The notes under the pieces were generated by a model. It ran no database searches. It was given only the letters and a program-made list of their open reading frames with translations, and had not been told where the DNA came from. The position numbers were made by a program, and so were the translations under genes. From JADKIH01 sp031385005 (lineage in GTDB: Bacteria; Bacteroidota; Bacteroidia; AKYH767-A; 2013-40CM-41-45), in assembly GCA_031385005.1 (NCBI GenBank), contig JANNBB010000051.1, forward strand, positions 124,001 through 188,000: 64,000 nt of DNA, written 5' to 3'. Below are positions 1 to 8,821 of the stretch, in pieces; the stretch's first letter is position 1, and each line of letters starts with the position of its first letter.

Positions 1-540
1 TCCATTTGTACAGCCGACTTCGACGGCGACAATAAACCGGATCTTGCTTTTGGCACCATTGCAAATAACAGCACACCCTATGTTACGCTTATGCAAGGAG
101 ACGGATTTGGCAGCTTTGGAATTCCTATGAATATAGCTGTTGACTCCTTTCCGACTTCAATCGCTAGCGCCGATTTTAACAGTGACGGAAAAATGGATCT
201 GGCGCTGGTTTGTGTTTACAACAATGCGAGCATTGGCAATGTAGATGTTTTATTAAATTGTACGCCTACCGGAATTTCTGAAATGGAAAATGATAACCAC
301 ACACTTTTAGTTTATCCAAATCCGCATGAAGGAATTTTCTCCATTCAGATTAACACAGATGTTTTGATCGTTGGAGACTTGGAAATTCTAAATATAACCG
401 GCGAAAAAATGTTATCAGTTCCTGTTTCTGAAAATAAAAATTCTGTTCTGATAGATTTAAGCAATCGACCTAAAGGAGTATATCTGGCAAAGTTAAAAAC
501 AGCAGACCGTATAGTAACCAAGTTAATAAATCTGCAATAA
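1..540 (+). CDS. FG-GAP/VCBS repeat protein, T9SS sorted (5' truncated)
   Basis: The reading frame is open from base 1, so this is the C-terminal 179 residues of a longer secreted protein cut by the window edge; the ATG at 91 is internal. Two Asp-rich FG-GAP/VCBS calcium loops are visible (ADFDGDNKPDLAF and ADFNSDGKMDLAL), which belong to beta-propeller surface proteins. The last ~75 residues form a T9SS type A sorting domain: a YPNPHEG start, then 'LEILNITGEKML', 'DLSNRPKGVYLAKL' and a final beta strand. The mature protein should be exported by Sec, passed through the outer membrane by T9SS and anchored or released. The ligand or enzymatic role cannot be judged from this fragment. Confidence 0.85.
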   Translation, partial: SICTADFDGDNKPDLAFGTIANNSTPYVTLMQGDGFGSFGIPMNIAVDSFPTSIASADFNSDGKMDLALVCVYNNASIGNVDVLLNCTPTGISEMENDNHTLLVYPNPHEGIFSIQINTDVLIVGDLEILNITGEKMLSVPVSENKNSVLIDLSNRPKGVYLAKLKTADRIVTKLINLQ

Positions 541-728
541 TTTTTACTCTTATGAATTATTAATGCTACGCCGTATTAATCTGATCGGAATTTTAAGTTC
601 CATCCTTTTGTTCTGTTTTTAATGATTCTTAAGCCAACTTTTGTAGTTTCTGCATAGAAAAAACAGAATTATAAACACTTTTTAGTACTTTTTTGGCTTA
701 AGATTCTTAAAATTGCACAAAAAACTAC

Positions 729-2405
729 ATGAGCACCGAAAAAGGCCCCAATTTCCTTGAAGAGATAATTAACGAAGACATCAAAGCAGGTAAACACAAT
801 GGAAGGGTGCTTACACGCTTTCCTCCGGAACCGAATGGCTACTTACATATTGGTCACTGCAAATCCATTTGTTTGAATTTTGGTCTTGCGAAAGAATTCG
901 GTGGACAAACCAATTTGCGTTTTGATGATACCAACCCTGAAAAAGAGGAAACAGAATATGTCGATAGCATAAAAGAAGACATTCGATGGCTGGGATTTAA
1001 TTGGTCTAATGAATTTTATGCCTCTGATTATTTTCAAACACTTTATGATTTCGCTGTAGCGCTTATCAAAAAAGGACTTGCTTATGTTGATGATTCTACC
1101 GCTGAAGAAATTGCGGCCACAAAAGGCACTCCAACAGAACCCGGCAAGGAAAGTCCGTTTCGAAACAGAAGCATAGAGGAAAACACGGATCTCTTCGAAC
1201 GCATGCGTAAAGGAGAATTCAAAGATGGCGAAAAGGTATTGCGGGCAAAAATTGATATGGCTTCACCGAATATGCATCTTCGTGATCCATTGATGTATCG
1301 AATTAAACACACTCCTCATCACCGTACCGGAGATAAGTGGTGTATTTATCCTATGTATGATTTTGCGCACGGCCAATGCGATTCGATTGAAAAAATTACT
1401 CACTCCGTTTGTACATTAGAATTTGAAGTTCATCGTCCGTTATACGAATGGTTTATTAAACAACTCGATATTTTCCCAAGCAAGCAATATGAATTTGCGC
1501 GCTTAAATTTGAATTATACAGTAATGAGCAAACGAAAGCTTTTGCAGTTAGTGAAAGAAAATCATGTAAACGGCTGGGATGATCCACGTATGCCTACGAT
1601 CAGTGGGTTAAGAAGACGTGGTTATACTCCGGAAAGCCTTCGTTTATTTTGTGACCGCATCGGTATTGCTCGTAGAGAAAATGTAATAGATGTGGGGTTA
1701 TTGGAATATTGCATTCGTGAAGATCTAAATAAGAGAGCCAATCGACTCATGGTTGTTTTGGATCCGGTAAAATTGATAATTGATAATTATCCGGAAGGAA
1801 AAAATGAATTACTTGTTGGCGAAAACAATCCGGAAGTAGAAAACAGTGGCGAACGCGATCTTCCTTTTGGACGCGAATTATGGATAGAAAGGGATGATTT
1901 CATGGAGTTACCCGGCAAAAAATATTTTCGTTTAGGCCCGGGATTAATGGTGCGTCTGAAAAGCGCATACATCATTCGCTGCGATTCGTTTCAAAAGGAT
2001 GATGCTGGTAGGATTACAGAAATTCATTGCACTTATTTTCCGGAAAGCAAATCCGGAAATGATACCAGTGGAATAAATGTAAAAGGAACCATTCATTGGG
2101 TGAGTGTTTCTAATGCCATATCCTGTGAAGTGAGATTATACGATCGTCTCTTTAAAGTTGAAAACCCTTCATCAGAAGAAGGTGATTTTAAAGATTACAT
2201 CAATCCGAAGAGTGTAGAAATTGTTTCTAATGCCTTTGCTGAGCCGTCCTTAAAAAATACAAAACCCGGTGATAAGTTTCAGTTTATACGAAAGGGTTAC
2301 TTTTGCACGGATAAAGATTCAACAGCGTCCAACTTGATTTTTAACCGCACCGTTTCATTAAAAGACTCCTGGGTTAAACAACAGCAGATTGTAAGTTTTG
2401 AGTGA
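729..2405 (+). CDS. glnS: glutaminyl-tRNA synthetase
   Basis: Class I aminoacyl-tRNA synthetase that charges tRNA-Gln with glutamine in the cytosol. It has 558 residues, the normal bacterial GlnRS length. The nucleotide-binding HIGH motif lies in FPPEPNGYLHIGH (residues 31-43) and the KMSKS-type loop is VMSKRK around residues 265-270. The Rossmann catalytic core is followed by the two-barrel anticodon-binding domain (about 345-550). GlnRS rather than GluRS is supported by the FPPEPNGYLHIGHCKS N-terminus and the two-barrel C-terminus. Finding it implies direct glutaminylation rather than sole reliance on the GatCAB route. It appears to be monocistronic: the next gene starts 588 bases downstream. 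Confidence 0.97.
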   Translation: MSTEKGPNFLEEIINEDIKAGKHNGRVLTRFPPEPNGYLHIGHCKSICLNFGLAKEFGGQTNLRFDDTNPEKEETEYVDSIKEDIRWLGFNWSNEFYASDYFQTLYDFAVALIKKGLAYVDDSTAEEIAATKGTPTEPGKESPFRNRSIEENTDLFERMRKGEFKDGEKVLRAKIDMASPNMHLRDPLMYRIKHTPHHRTGDKWCIYPMYDFAHGQCDSIEKITHSVCTLEFEVHRPLYEWFIKQLDIFPSKQYEFARLNLNYTVMSKRKLLQLVKENHVNGWDDPRMPTISGLRRRGYTPESLRLFCDRIGIARRENVIDVGLLEYCIREDLNKRANRLMVVLDPVKLIIDNYPEGKNELLVGENNPEVENSGERDLPFGRELWIERDDFMELPGKKYFRLGPGLMVRLKSAYIIRCDSFQKDDAGRITEIHCTYFPESKSGNDTSGINVKGTIHWVSVSNAISCEVRLYDRLFKVENPSSEEGDFKDYINPKSVEIVSNAFAEPSLKNTKPGDKFQFIRKGYFCTDKDSTASNLIFNRTVSLKDSWVKQQQIVSFE

Positions 2406-2616
2406 TAAAATAATTTATAGGATTCATAAACCGGTATATAAAAGATGGTAGTTTTCTATTTACGACCAAAATGAACTCTTGTTAAATCGTCTTGTAAAAA
2501 CTCCAAAACGTCCGTCCCGCCTACCTTTTCGAAGGTGTTACTATTAAATAAACATTCAAATCAACCAATCTTTTAAACCATTAACATTGGGTATTTGTCC
2601 ACTTACTCAATTCATG

Positions 2617-2648
2617 TTGAACAATGAAAGAGTTATAGCTTATCTTTA
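2617..2648 (+). promoter_or_regulatory. possible Bacteroidota-type promoter
   Basis: TTG at 2617-2619, then 21 bases, then TATCTTTA at 2641-2648. This resembles the primary sigma factor consensus of the phylum (TTTG, 19-21 bases, TAnnTTTG) with one mismatch in the -7 element. A transcript from here would end at the terminator at 2781-2824. The short motif in AT-rich DNA makes a chance match possible. Confidence 0.3.
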
Positions 2649-2780
2649 CTCTTGAAATAGAAAAAAAACCGGAAAGTTTGAATTCCGTCAACTATAAAAA
2701 ATGAAAACCTTAATTCAAAACGGAATGTAAGCGTAACAAGAAAGAAAAGTTGCTGCTTAATTTTTTAGAGGCTGGGTTTT

Positions 2781-2824
2781 AAAGGCCGACAGAGGTAACC
2801 TCTATCGGCCTTTATGTTTTTTTT
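2781..2824 (+). terminator. intrinsic terminator
   Basis: Two 15-base arms (2781-2795 and 2799-2813) pair with a single C/A mismatch around a TAA loop. The stem is GC-rich (GGCCGA core) and is followed by eight T residues at 2817-2824. It isolates the response regulator at 2994 from upstream transcription. Confidence 0.85.
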
Positions 2825-2993
2825 AACTTACGTTATACCATCTTTTCCATTATTTTTATTGCATTTTCAAGTTTTAAATAAAATCTATTGAAAATCATTT
2901 TGAAAAAACAAGTCCTTTTATCTAAAATTGATAAACCTTCTTTCTTTTTCTGAATTAATGCATTAGATTTGAATATTACAATATTCTCATGTT

Positions 2994-3737
2994 ATGCTTT
3001 CCTGTACAATAATAGATGATGATGAATTTTGCCGCGAGGCATTGAAAGATCTTCTGGAAGAACATTTTCCGGAAATCCACATTATGGAAGTAAAGAGAAA
3101 TGGCGAGGAAGCCATAAAAGCTCTTAAAAAAAATCAACCGGATTTTGTTTTCCTGGATGTAGAAATGCCTGATATGACAGGTTTTGAAGTACTCACAGAA
3201 TTAGGTGAAGTCAATTTTGAAGTTATTTTTACTACTTCACACGATAAGTATTCTATGCAGGCAGCGAAGAACAGTGCGTTGGATTATCTCATGAAGCCGA
3301 TTCAGTTGAATGACTTAAAACTTGCCATTCGAAAAGTAGAACGGAGACTAAAGCCCGATGCAAAAGTTATTGAAATGCTTTTAAAATCGATTTCCGGGAT
3401 CAAAAACAAAATTAAACGGATTGCCTTACCAACAATGGAAGGATTGATCTTTGTTGAAGTAGATGAAATTATGCATTGCGATGCAGATGATAACAATACG
3501 ATGATACATTTTAAGAATGGAACGAGGATGTTAATTACGAAGACTCTCAAGGATGTAGAAGCCCTTTTGATAAGCGATGATTTTTTCAGAATACACAATT
3601 CCCATCTCGTAAACATAAATCACATTCGAAAATATGTGCGAGGAAATGGCGGACATGTTGTTATGAATAACGATAAAACGTTAAACGTTTCCAGGGCGAA
3701 AAAGGATGAGTTTATCGATAAGATTTCTCATCTTTAA
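2994..3737 (+). CDS. LytTR-family response regulator
   Basis: Two-component response regulator of 247 residues. The N-terminal receiver domain (1-120) has the acidic pocket D8-D10, the phospho-acceptor D55 in 'FLDVEMPDMTG', the switch T80-T81 and K101 in 'LMKP'. The C-terminal LytTR DNA-binding domain (about 140-245) shows the 'FFRIHNSHLVNINHI' signature. Such regulators typically pair with a LytS/YehU-type histidine kinase, but none is encoded nearby. The phosphatase gene starts 105 bases downstream on the same strand and may be co-transcribed. An overlapping ATG at 2989 is out of frame, so the start at 2994 is preferred. Confidence 0.93.
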   Translation: MLSCTIIDDDEFCREALKDLLEEHFPEIHIMEVKRNGEEAIKALKKNQPDFVFLDVEMPDMTGFEVLTELGEVNFEVIFTTSHDKYSMQAAKNSALDYLMKPIQLNDLKLAIRKVERRLKPDAKVIEMLLKSISGIKNKIKRIALPTMEGLIFVEVDEIMHCDADDNNTMIHFKNGTRMLITKTLKDVEALLISDDFFRIHNSHLVNINHIRKYVRGNGGHVVMNNDKTLNVSRAKKDEFIDKISHL

Positions 3738-3841
3738 ATTTTCTTTCCGAATTTTATTCCTGCTTAATCTTTATATTATCTGCTAATTTTTTATTAATTT
3801 GCCCGGATACAAAATAATTTCATTACTTCAAAAGCGAATGA

Positions 3842-5107
3842 ATGAATATTGATACAATTACAGATTTACTCAAGCGAGTAGAAATCTTTGTCGGAATTCC
3901 TGCTGATATTTTAAATGAGTTTGCAACCCATTTGGAAGTTACATTGTTTCAAGGAGGGACTTCTATCATTAAAAAGGGAGAAGAGGGTAATGCCATGTTT
4001 GTAATCGCGGGAGGAAAAGTGAAAATCCACGATGGAGAACATGTTGTTGCTACGATGGAGGCAGGAAATTTCTTTGGCGAACTCTCATTACTCGATACTG
4101 CTCCAAGATCCATGTCCGTAACTGCTATTGATGATATTAAAATACTTTCCATAAGTCGCGAACTTTTTTACAATCTTTTACAAAGTCGGCCGGAGGTAAC
4201 AAAGAAAATAATAAGCACCCTGACAAGTCGCTTACGAAGACAAAATGAAAATATCATCAATCAATTAAGAACACGAGAAGCAGAATTAACCCGATTGGTA
4301 GATGAACGAACCAAAGAATTGGTTATTAAGAACGCCGAAATCACAGTAAAGAATCGTGAGATTACAGATAACGTCAATTATGCAAAACGGATTCAAGCTG
4401 CAATATTGCCTGATTTAAGTACCGTTTATAAATCACTTCCAAAATCATTTGTGCTTTACCAACCAAAAGATATTGTGAGTGGGGATTTCTATTCATTTTT
4501 TTCCGGGAATAACTCATGCATCATGGTTGCTGCAGATTGCACCGGACATGGGGTAACGGGCGCTTTTCTAAGTGTCGTTGGAAATTCTTTACTTAAACAG
4601 ATTATCAATGAGAGAAAAATCGAAGACCCCGGAAAAATATTGGATAGTCTGAATGATGAAATAATAAACACCCTGAATCAAAGAAACAGTGATTCGACAG
4701 ATGGTATGGATGTTTCGATTTGCTTCATTGACATTAATAATAGAAAATTAAAATTTGCCGGAGCAAACAGACCTTTATGGCTAGTTCGTAAAAATGAACT
4801 AATAATTTATACACCTAATAAATATCCGGTTGGGGGATTACAAATAGTTCATGAAGAAAATTTCAAGACTTATGAAATTGAATTAAGAGAAAATGATAGT
4901 CTGTATATTTTTTCGGATGGATATGCAGATCAATTCGGTGGTGACGATGGTAAAAAACTGATGACAAAAAAATTCAAAGAAATTTTACTCTCTATTCAGC
5001 ACTTGAATATGTTTGATCAAAAAGTTCATTTAATTGATGTATTTGAAAAATGGAAAGGTAAAAACGAACAAGTAGATGATGTTTTAGTAATAGGAATCCG
5101 TGTTTAG
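3842..5107 (+). CDS. cyclic-nucleotide-binding domain/SpoIIE PP2C serine phosphatase
   Basis: Cytosolic signalling protein of 421 residues. Residues 10-130 are a cNMP-binding domain with an intact phosphate-binding cassette (F78-G79-E80 and R89 in 'FGELSLLDTAPRSMSVTA'). Residues 135-180 are a Glu/Arg-rich coiled-coil linker. Residues 185-421 are a SpoIIE/RsbU-type PP2C phosphatase whose metal ligands look intact: 'SGDF' (213-216), 'ADCTGHG' (231-237), 'SDG' and the terminal 'DDVLVIGI'. By family, such enzymes dephosphorylate anti-sigma-factor antagonists (STAS proteins) under control of the sensor domain; here the sensor would bind cAMP or a related nucleotide. No STAS or anti-sigma gene is adjacent. 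It follows the LytTR regulator and may share a transcript with it. Confidence 0.9.
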   Translation: MNIDTITDLLKRVEIFVGIPADILNEFATHLEVTLFQGGTSIIKKGEEGNAMFVIAGGKVKIHDGEHVVATMEAGNFFGELSLLDTAPRSMSVTAIDDIKILSISRELFYNLLQSRPEVTKKIISTLTSRLRRQNENIINQLRTREAELTRLVDERTKELVIKNAEITVKNREITDNVNYAKRIQAAILPDLSTVYKSLPKSFVLYQPKDIVSGDFYSFFSGNNSCIMVAADCTGHGVTGAFLSVVGNSLLKQIINERKIEDPGKILDSLNDEIINTLNQRNSDSTDGMDVSICFIDINNRKLKFAGANRPLWLVRKNELIIYTPNKYPVGGLQIVHEENFKTYEIELRENDSLYIFSDGYADQFGGDDGKKLMTKKFKEILLSIQHLNMFDQKVHLIDVFEKWKGKNEQVDDVLVIGIRV

Positions 5108-5352
5108 TTTCAATCACTATTGCAAAGACGCTTTTCAAAATTGACCTTGTTTTCTTTTTTAGTAGATAAATAAATAAAAAATTGCCCTGTTAATCTTTAA
5201 GCTTTTTTTCAAAAAAAACATAAAAACTTATGGGTAAAATGTTAATTCTAAAAAGAATCCATTTTTAGGTCATTTTCGTCCCTTTTCATTGCCATTATAT
5301 TTTTTTATCAGAGGTAAATGTCCTTAATTGCATCACTCAAAAACCAACCCCT

Positions 5353-6246
5353 ATGAAAACTAAAAACCTATTAATTCTTAGTATGTGTAGCTTATTAACT
5401 ATGTTTATTAGCTGTAGCAAAAGTGATGATTCATCTTCGACGCCGGCACCGAATCCGACACCTTCCTCCGGACTATTGACAGCCAAAATCAATGGTGCTG
5501 CATGGGCTCCTTCTGCAGATTCGGCAACTGCATCATTGATTAATGGAGAAATTAACATTACAGGTGTAGCTCGTGATGGAAAAACAATTACGATTACATT
5601 AACCGATACTGTCACAGGCACCTATGATTTAGGAAATAGCGGTATGCATGCAGGTGTGTATCAAACTTCACCAAGCGCTTCCTCTTCGTATAATTCAAAT
5701 TATGGTCCTTGGGATGGAACCGTAAACACCCTGACTATTGCAAGTATTGATAAGACAAATAAAAAAATGACAGGAACGTTTTCTTTCAAAGCTTATAATT
5801 TTTCTATAAACGATTCGATTACAATATCCGAAGGTGCATTTAACAATCTGCCATATGTAACTAGTATTGGCGGAACGGGAAATAATACTTTTTCTGTAGA
5901 TATTAATGGAACTCCTTATGTTCCTACATTAATCTCCGGAGTTGTTTCAGGCGGCAATATTAATATTGTTGCAAGCGCCAATTCAGGAAGCCAGTCGGTA
6001 GGTATTTATGTACCGGAAACTATTACACCCGGCACCTATACCTTTGCTCCTTTTGGAACTTACAATGCGCAATACAATCCTAACTCAAGTACATTTTTGC
6101 TGGTTGATAATGGAACTATTACTATAACGCAACACAACACCGTATTACAAAAGATTGTAGGAACATTCAGTTTTACTGCATCAGAGTTTGGAGGAGGGAC
6201 AGCAACAGCAAATCTGACAAATGGAAGTTTCACAATTTTTTATTAA
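5353..6246 (+). CDS. DUF6252-like lipoprotein with internal duplication
   Basis: Secreted lipoprotein of 297 residues. A signal peptide ends in the lipobox 'MFIS-C21', followed by SKSDDSS; the acidic residues just after the Cys resemble the Bacteroidota surface lipoprotein export signal. After a Ser/Pro linker (25-40) come two similar beta-rich halves. Each begins with a 'ING..W/Y.P' motif ('AKINGAAWAPS' and 'VDINGTPYVPT') and ends in a 'GTFSF.A..F' strand ('MTGTFSFKAYNF' and 'IVGTFSFTASEF'). This layout fits DUF6252-type lipoproteins. No catalytic residues are evident, so a binding or structural role at the cell surface is an inference. A strong terminator follows. Confidence 0.7.
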   Translation: MKTKNLLILSMCSLLTMFISCSKSDDSSSTPAPNPTPSSGLLTAKINGAAWAPSADSATASLINGEINITGVARDGKTITITLTDTVTGTYDLGNSGMHAGVYQTSPSASSSYNSNYGPWDGTVNTLTIASIDKTNKKMTGTFSFKAYNFSINDSITISEGAFNNLPYVTSIGGTGNNTFSVDINGTPYVPTLISGVVSGGNINIVASANSGSQSVGIYVPETITPGTYTFAPFGTYNAQYNPNSSTFLLVDNGTITITQHNTVLQKIVGTFSFTASEFGGGTATANLTNGSFTIFY

Positions 6247-6309
6247 TAAAACTAATACCCTTAACGTTGACTTTTTACCGGGTCATTATAACTAAAATAA
6301 TTTACTTAT

Positions 6310-6342
6310 CGCCACTTTGAGAAATCAGAGTGGCGTTTTTTA
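6310..6342 (+). terminator. intrinsic terminator with GAAA loop
   Basis: An 11-bp stem (6310-6320 with 6325-6335, one G-T wobble) is closed by a GAAA tetraloop and followed by a T run (6336-6340). It ends the lipoprotein transcript and lies 39 bases from the 3' end of the convergent glycosyltransferase gene. Confidence 0.85.
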
Positions 6343-6380
6343 TTGGTTTTGTATGCTTTATATAAAAATACCAATCAGAT

Positions 6381-7712
6381 CTAATACCCGAATAATATTT
6401 TTCTAATACGGATACTTTGTAAATATTTAAGAAACAATGTATCAAGAAAATTAATTATCTGCATACCAAAAGTGTAATTTCTTAATGCATGATATAAATA
6501 ATAAGAAGCATAGATAATATAAAATGGTTCCAGTGTTATTGTTCGAAACCTATTTTGTACATACCAACATGTAGAGAAAATCAACATGGTAACGAATAAA
6601 TAAAAGATACAGGAATGCTCTGCAAATTTTCTTCTACAGCATTTAAAGATAAAGAGATAGCCGAAATAATAAAATGGTGCACAGAATATGAAGGTAGAAA
6701 TCCAGTTCAAGAAACTATAATGTCTGAATGAAACACCGGGAATAATAAATAATGCAATATCATACATTTTCATTTTAATAAATTTCCCGGGATTTAATGA
6801 TATCCATTTTATTGCATCTTTGTAAAACTCCTTTTGCTTTAGTCTTTGCGGCAAGTGTAGAATAAAATCATAATGATTCTTTGATCCATTGAAATATCCC
6901 GCATGAACGGTAATATCTTTCATTCGTTCATAATCAGGTGTACCTGACTTGGGCACATCTACAATAGTTTTATAACCGGCCTCCGTATTTCCCAGATAAA
7001 ATTGATATCCGGCTCCATTACTGGAAACAACATATGAACCGTTTGTTTTATACTGATATACCCCATACGGAATTGAAAAAATAATTGCTATCAGTGAAAA
7101 AATGAAGCTATGCAGAATTGTTCTTTTACTTAATCCATGCATATGAAAATACATTAGTGGAATAAATAAACTGAAAATCAAAATATGGGATTTAGTGAGG
7201 TATGCCAATGAAAATAATACTGCTGCTTTCACGGTATCTATGATTCGTGAATATTTTACCGAACTCAATAAATAATAAATCGACATAATCAGCAGACTCT
7301 GAAAAATGGATTCCTGAGAAAATGTGTGTACATACCAAATCGTCATAGGAAAAAATGCAAAAATGAGCGAAGAAAATAATGCCAGGTTCTTATCTCTGAA
7401 TAGAACAAAAGCAATTCTAAATATGTATAACCCGCTGCATGCCGAAAGTAGAATTTGAAATAATATAAGATAAAAAGCCCATTGTTCATGAAAGAGAACC
7501 TTAAACAATCCGCAGACGATGGGAAATAAAGGAGAAGCAATAAATCTTCCGATATCAAAATTAAAATTTCCTTTTACTACTTCATCTGCAAAATTTACCA
7601 GCCATAAGCTATCGCATTGCAAATTGTAATTATTAAAAATACCGGAGATATTTACATAGAGTAGCCGTGTAAGGAGGTGCACAAAAAAGAGAAGAAACAA
7701 TGTTCGTCTCAT
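6381..7712 (-). CDS. GT-C fold membrane glycosyltransferase (GT39/GT83-like)
   Basis: Integral membrane protein of 443 residues with about ten hydrophobic segments. It opens with a TM helix followed by an extracytoplasmic loop carrying 'CDSLWLVNFADE', the position where GT-C enzymes keep their acidic catalytic residue. The pattern 'YLTKSHILIFSLFIP' and the later periplasmic loop with 'WISLNPGKFIKMKMYDI' are typical of PMT/ArnT-like proteins that move a sugar from a polyprenyl phosphate donor to a lipid, glycan or protein on the periplasmic side. The specific acceptor cannot be read from the sequence. The gene stands alone between a convergent lipoprotein gene and rluF. A flippase or O-antigen polymerase role is less likely. 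Confidence 0.65.
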   Translation of the reverse strand: MRRTLFLLFFVHLLTRLLYVNISGIFNNYNLQCDSLWLVNFADEVVKGNFNFDIGRFIASPLFPIVCGLFKVLFHEQWAFYLILFQILLSACSGLYIFRIAFVLFRDKNLALFSSLIFAFFPMTIWYVHTFSQESIFQSLLIMSIYYLLSSVKYSRIIDTVKAAVLFSLAYLTKSHILIFSLFIPLMYFHMHGLSKRTILHSFIFSLIAIIFSIPYGVYQYKTNGSYVVSSNGAGYQFYLGNTEAGYKTIVDVPKSGTPDYERMKDITVHAGYFNGSKNHYDFILHLPQRLKQKEFYKDAIKWISLNPGKFIKMKMYDIALFIIPGVSFRHYSFLNWISTFIFCAPFYYFGYLFIFKCCRRKFAEHSCIFYLFVTMLIFSTCWYVQNRFRTITLEPFYIIYASYYLYHALRNYTFGMQIINFLDTLFLKYLQSIRIRKILFGY

Positions 7713-7795
7713 AAGGGAGAATTAAAATAATTGAATAATGAATAAAACAGCTACATAAAAAAGCTCTATGAACATATCCATTATTGATTCAGCCC

Positions 7796-7816
7796 GATTC
7801 ACGTTTTACGTGAATC
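7796..7816. repeat. perfect palindrome upstream of the glycosyltransferase gene
   Basis: Nine-base arms GATTCACGT and ACGTGAATC flank a TTT loop. There is no T run on either side, so it is not a standard terminator. It lies 84 bases upstream of the start of the minus-strand glycosyltransferase gene (7712) and about 130 bases past the end of rluF. A regulator-binding site or an mRNA structure are both possible. Confidence 0.45.
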
Positions 7817-7944
7817 AATAGAATTCATAAGTGAGTGAGTAATTTTTGTATTTGAAAAAAATCTAAAAAATGAAATTATTCGTTTCCATAAAAGAAAAAC
7901 ACATTCAAAATAGATCCAGATGAGTCCAAACCTAATGGACACCT

Positions 7945-8733
7945 TTATTCCATATCATCTTCATCCATTTCTCGGATTGTAGCATCGGCTGTTTTAATAG
8001 AATTTGCAGTAAGCTCCATTATTTGCGACAACTCCTGTTTGGTTAAGTCTCGCCATTTACCTGGTTCAATGCCATCAAGAAGAATATTCATAATTCGAAT
8101 ACGCCTTAATTTTTCGACTTCATAATTTAAATATCCACACATTCTTCGAATCTGGCGGTTTAAACCTTGTTTTAATATTATGCGAAATTCGTAGTTGCTT
8201 TCTTTAGTAACAATACACTTATCAGTAACAGTATCCAGAATAGGAATGCCATTCGACATTTCATTAATAAAAGTATTTGTAATGGGTTTATTTACTGTGA
8301 CGAGGTATTCTTTTTCGTGATTATTTCCTGCGCGTAAAATTTTATTGACAATGTTTCCATCTGAAGTTAATAATATCAACCCTTCCGATGGCTTATCCAA
8401 TCGACCGATAGGAAATATCCGCCTTGGATGCCCGATATAATCGATGATATTGTTTTGAATGGTTTTCTCAGTCGTAGAAATAATTCCTACCGGCTTATTG
8501 AATGCAATGTAAACAGGACTTTCAGTTACGGATATTTGCTTCCCGTCAACTGCAAGTACATCTTCCTCTGAAACCTTCTGACCGAGTACTCCTGTCAAAC
8601 CGTTTACAGTCACTCGCCCCTGTTCAATTAATCTATCGGCTTCCCTTCTTGAACAATGACCGGTATCACTGACTGCTTTATTCAACCGCAATGTGGTTGC
8701 ATTCCCTTCTTCCATTTTATTAATTTGAATCAA
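7945..8733 (-). CDS. rluF: 23S rRNA pseudouridine synthase RluF
   Basis: RsuA-family pseudouridine synthase of 262 residues. An S4 RNA-binding domain (about 15-65, 'CSRREADRLIEQGRVTVNG') precedes the catalytic domain with the motif 'GRLDKPSEGLILLTSDG', in which D113 is the nucleophile. The motif 'LKQGLNRQIRRMCGYLNYEV' is typical of RluF, which modifies U2604 of 23S rRNA and, in E. coli, tRNA-Tyr U35. A short acidic C-terminal tail (EMDEDDME) follows. Start: Met1 or Met7 are both possible; the S4 domain is complete with either. RluB/RsuA are the alternatives but fit the motif less well. Confidence 0.85.
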   Translation of the reverse strand: MIQINKMEEGNATTLRLNKAVSDTGHCSRREADRLIEQGRVTVNGLTGVLGQKVSEEDVLAVDGKQISVTESPVYIAFNKPVGIISTTEKTIQNNIIDYIGHPRRIFPIGRLDKPSEGLILLTSDGNIVNKILRAGNNHEKEYLVTVNKPITNTFINEMSNGIPILDTVTDKCIVTKESNYEFRIILKQGLNRQIRRMCGYLNYEVEKLRRIRIMNILLDGIEPGKWRDLTKQELSQIMELTANSIKTADATIREMDEDDME

Positions 8734-8821
8734 TTATGAGTGTTTCAAAATCCGTATTTTATTTCCAACAAGATAATTTCCTTATACCTTCTTAATATTC
8801 AAAAATTCTAATTGCTTTCGT

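Larger units (their letters stand above)
2406..2993. other. intergenic region with possible small non-coding transcript
   Basis: No ORF of meaningful length lies in these 588 bases. The region holds a small hairpin with a TTCG loop (ACCTT/AAGGT arms, 2523-2536), a plausible Bacteroidota promoter (2617-2648), a nine-codon ORF at 2701-2730 and a strong intrinsic terminator (2781-2824). A promoter and a terminator about 170 bases apart with no gene between them would fit an unannotated small RNA. Alternatively the terminator belongs to a long glnS 3' UTR. I see no match to tmRNA, 6S or SRP RNA. Confidence 0.4.

Noticed and set aside
91..540. Complete small gene starting at the ATG at 91
   Set aside because: The frame is open to base 1 and encodes a further FG-GAP repeat upstream, so the ATG is internal.
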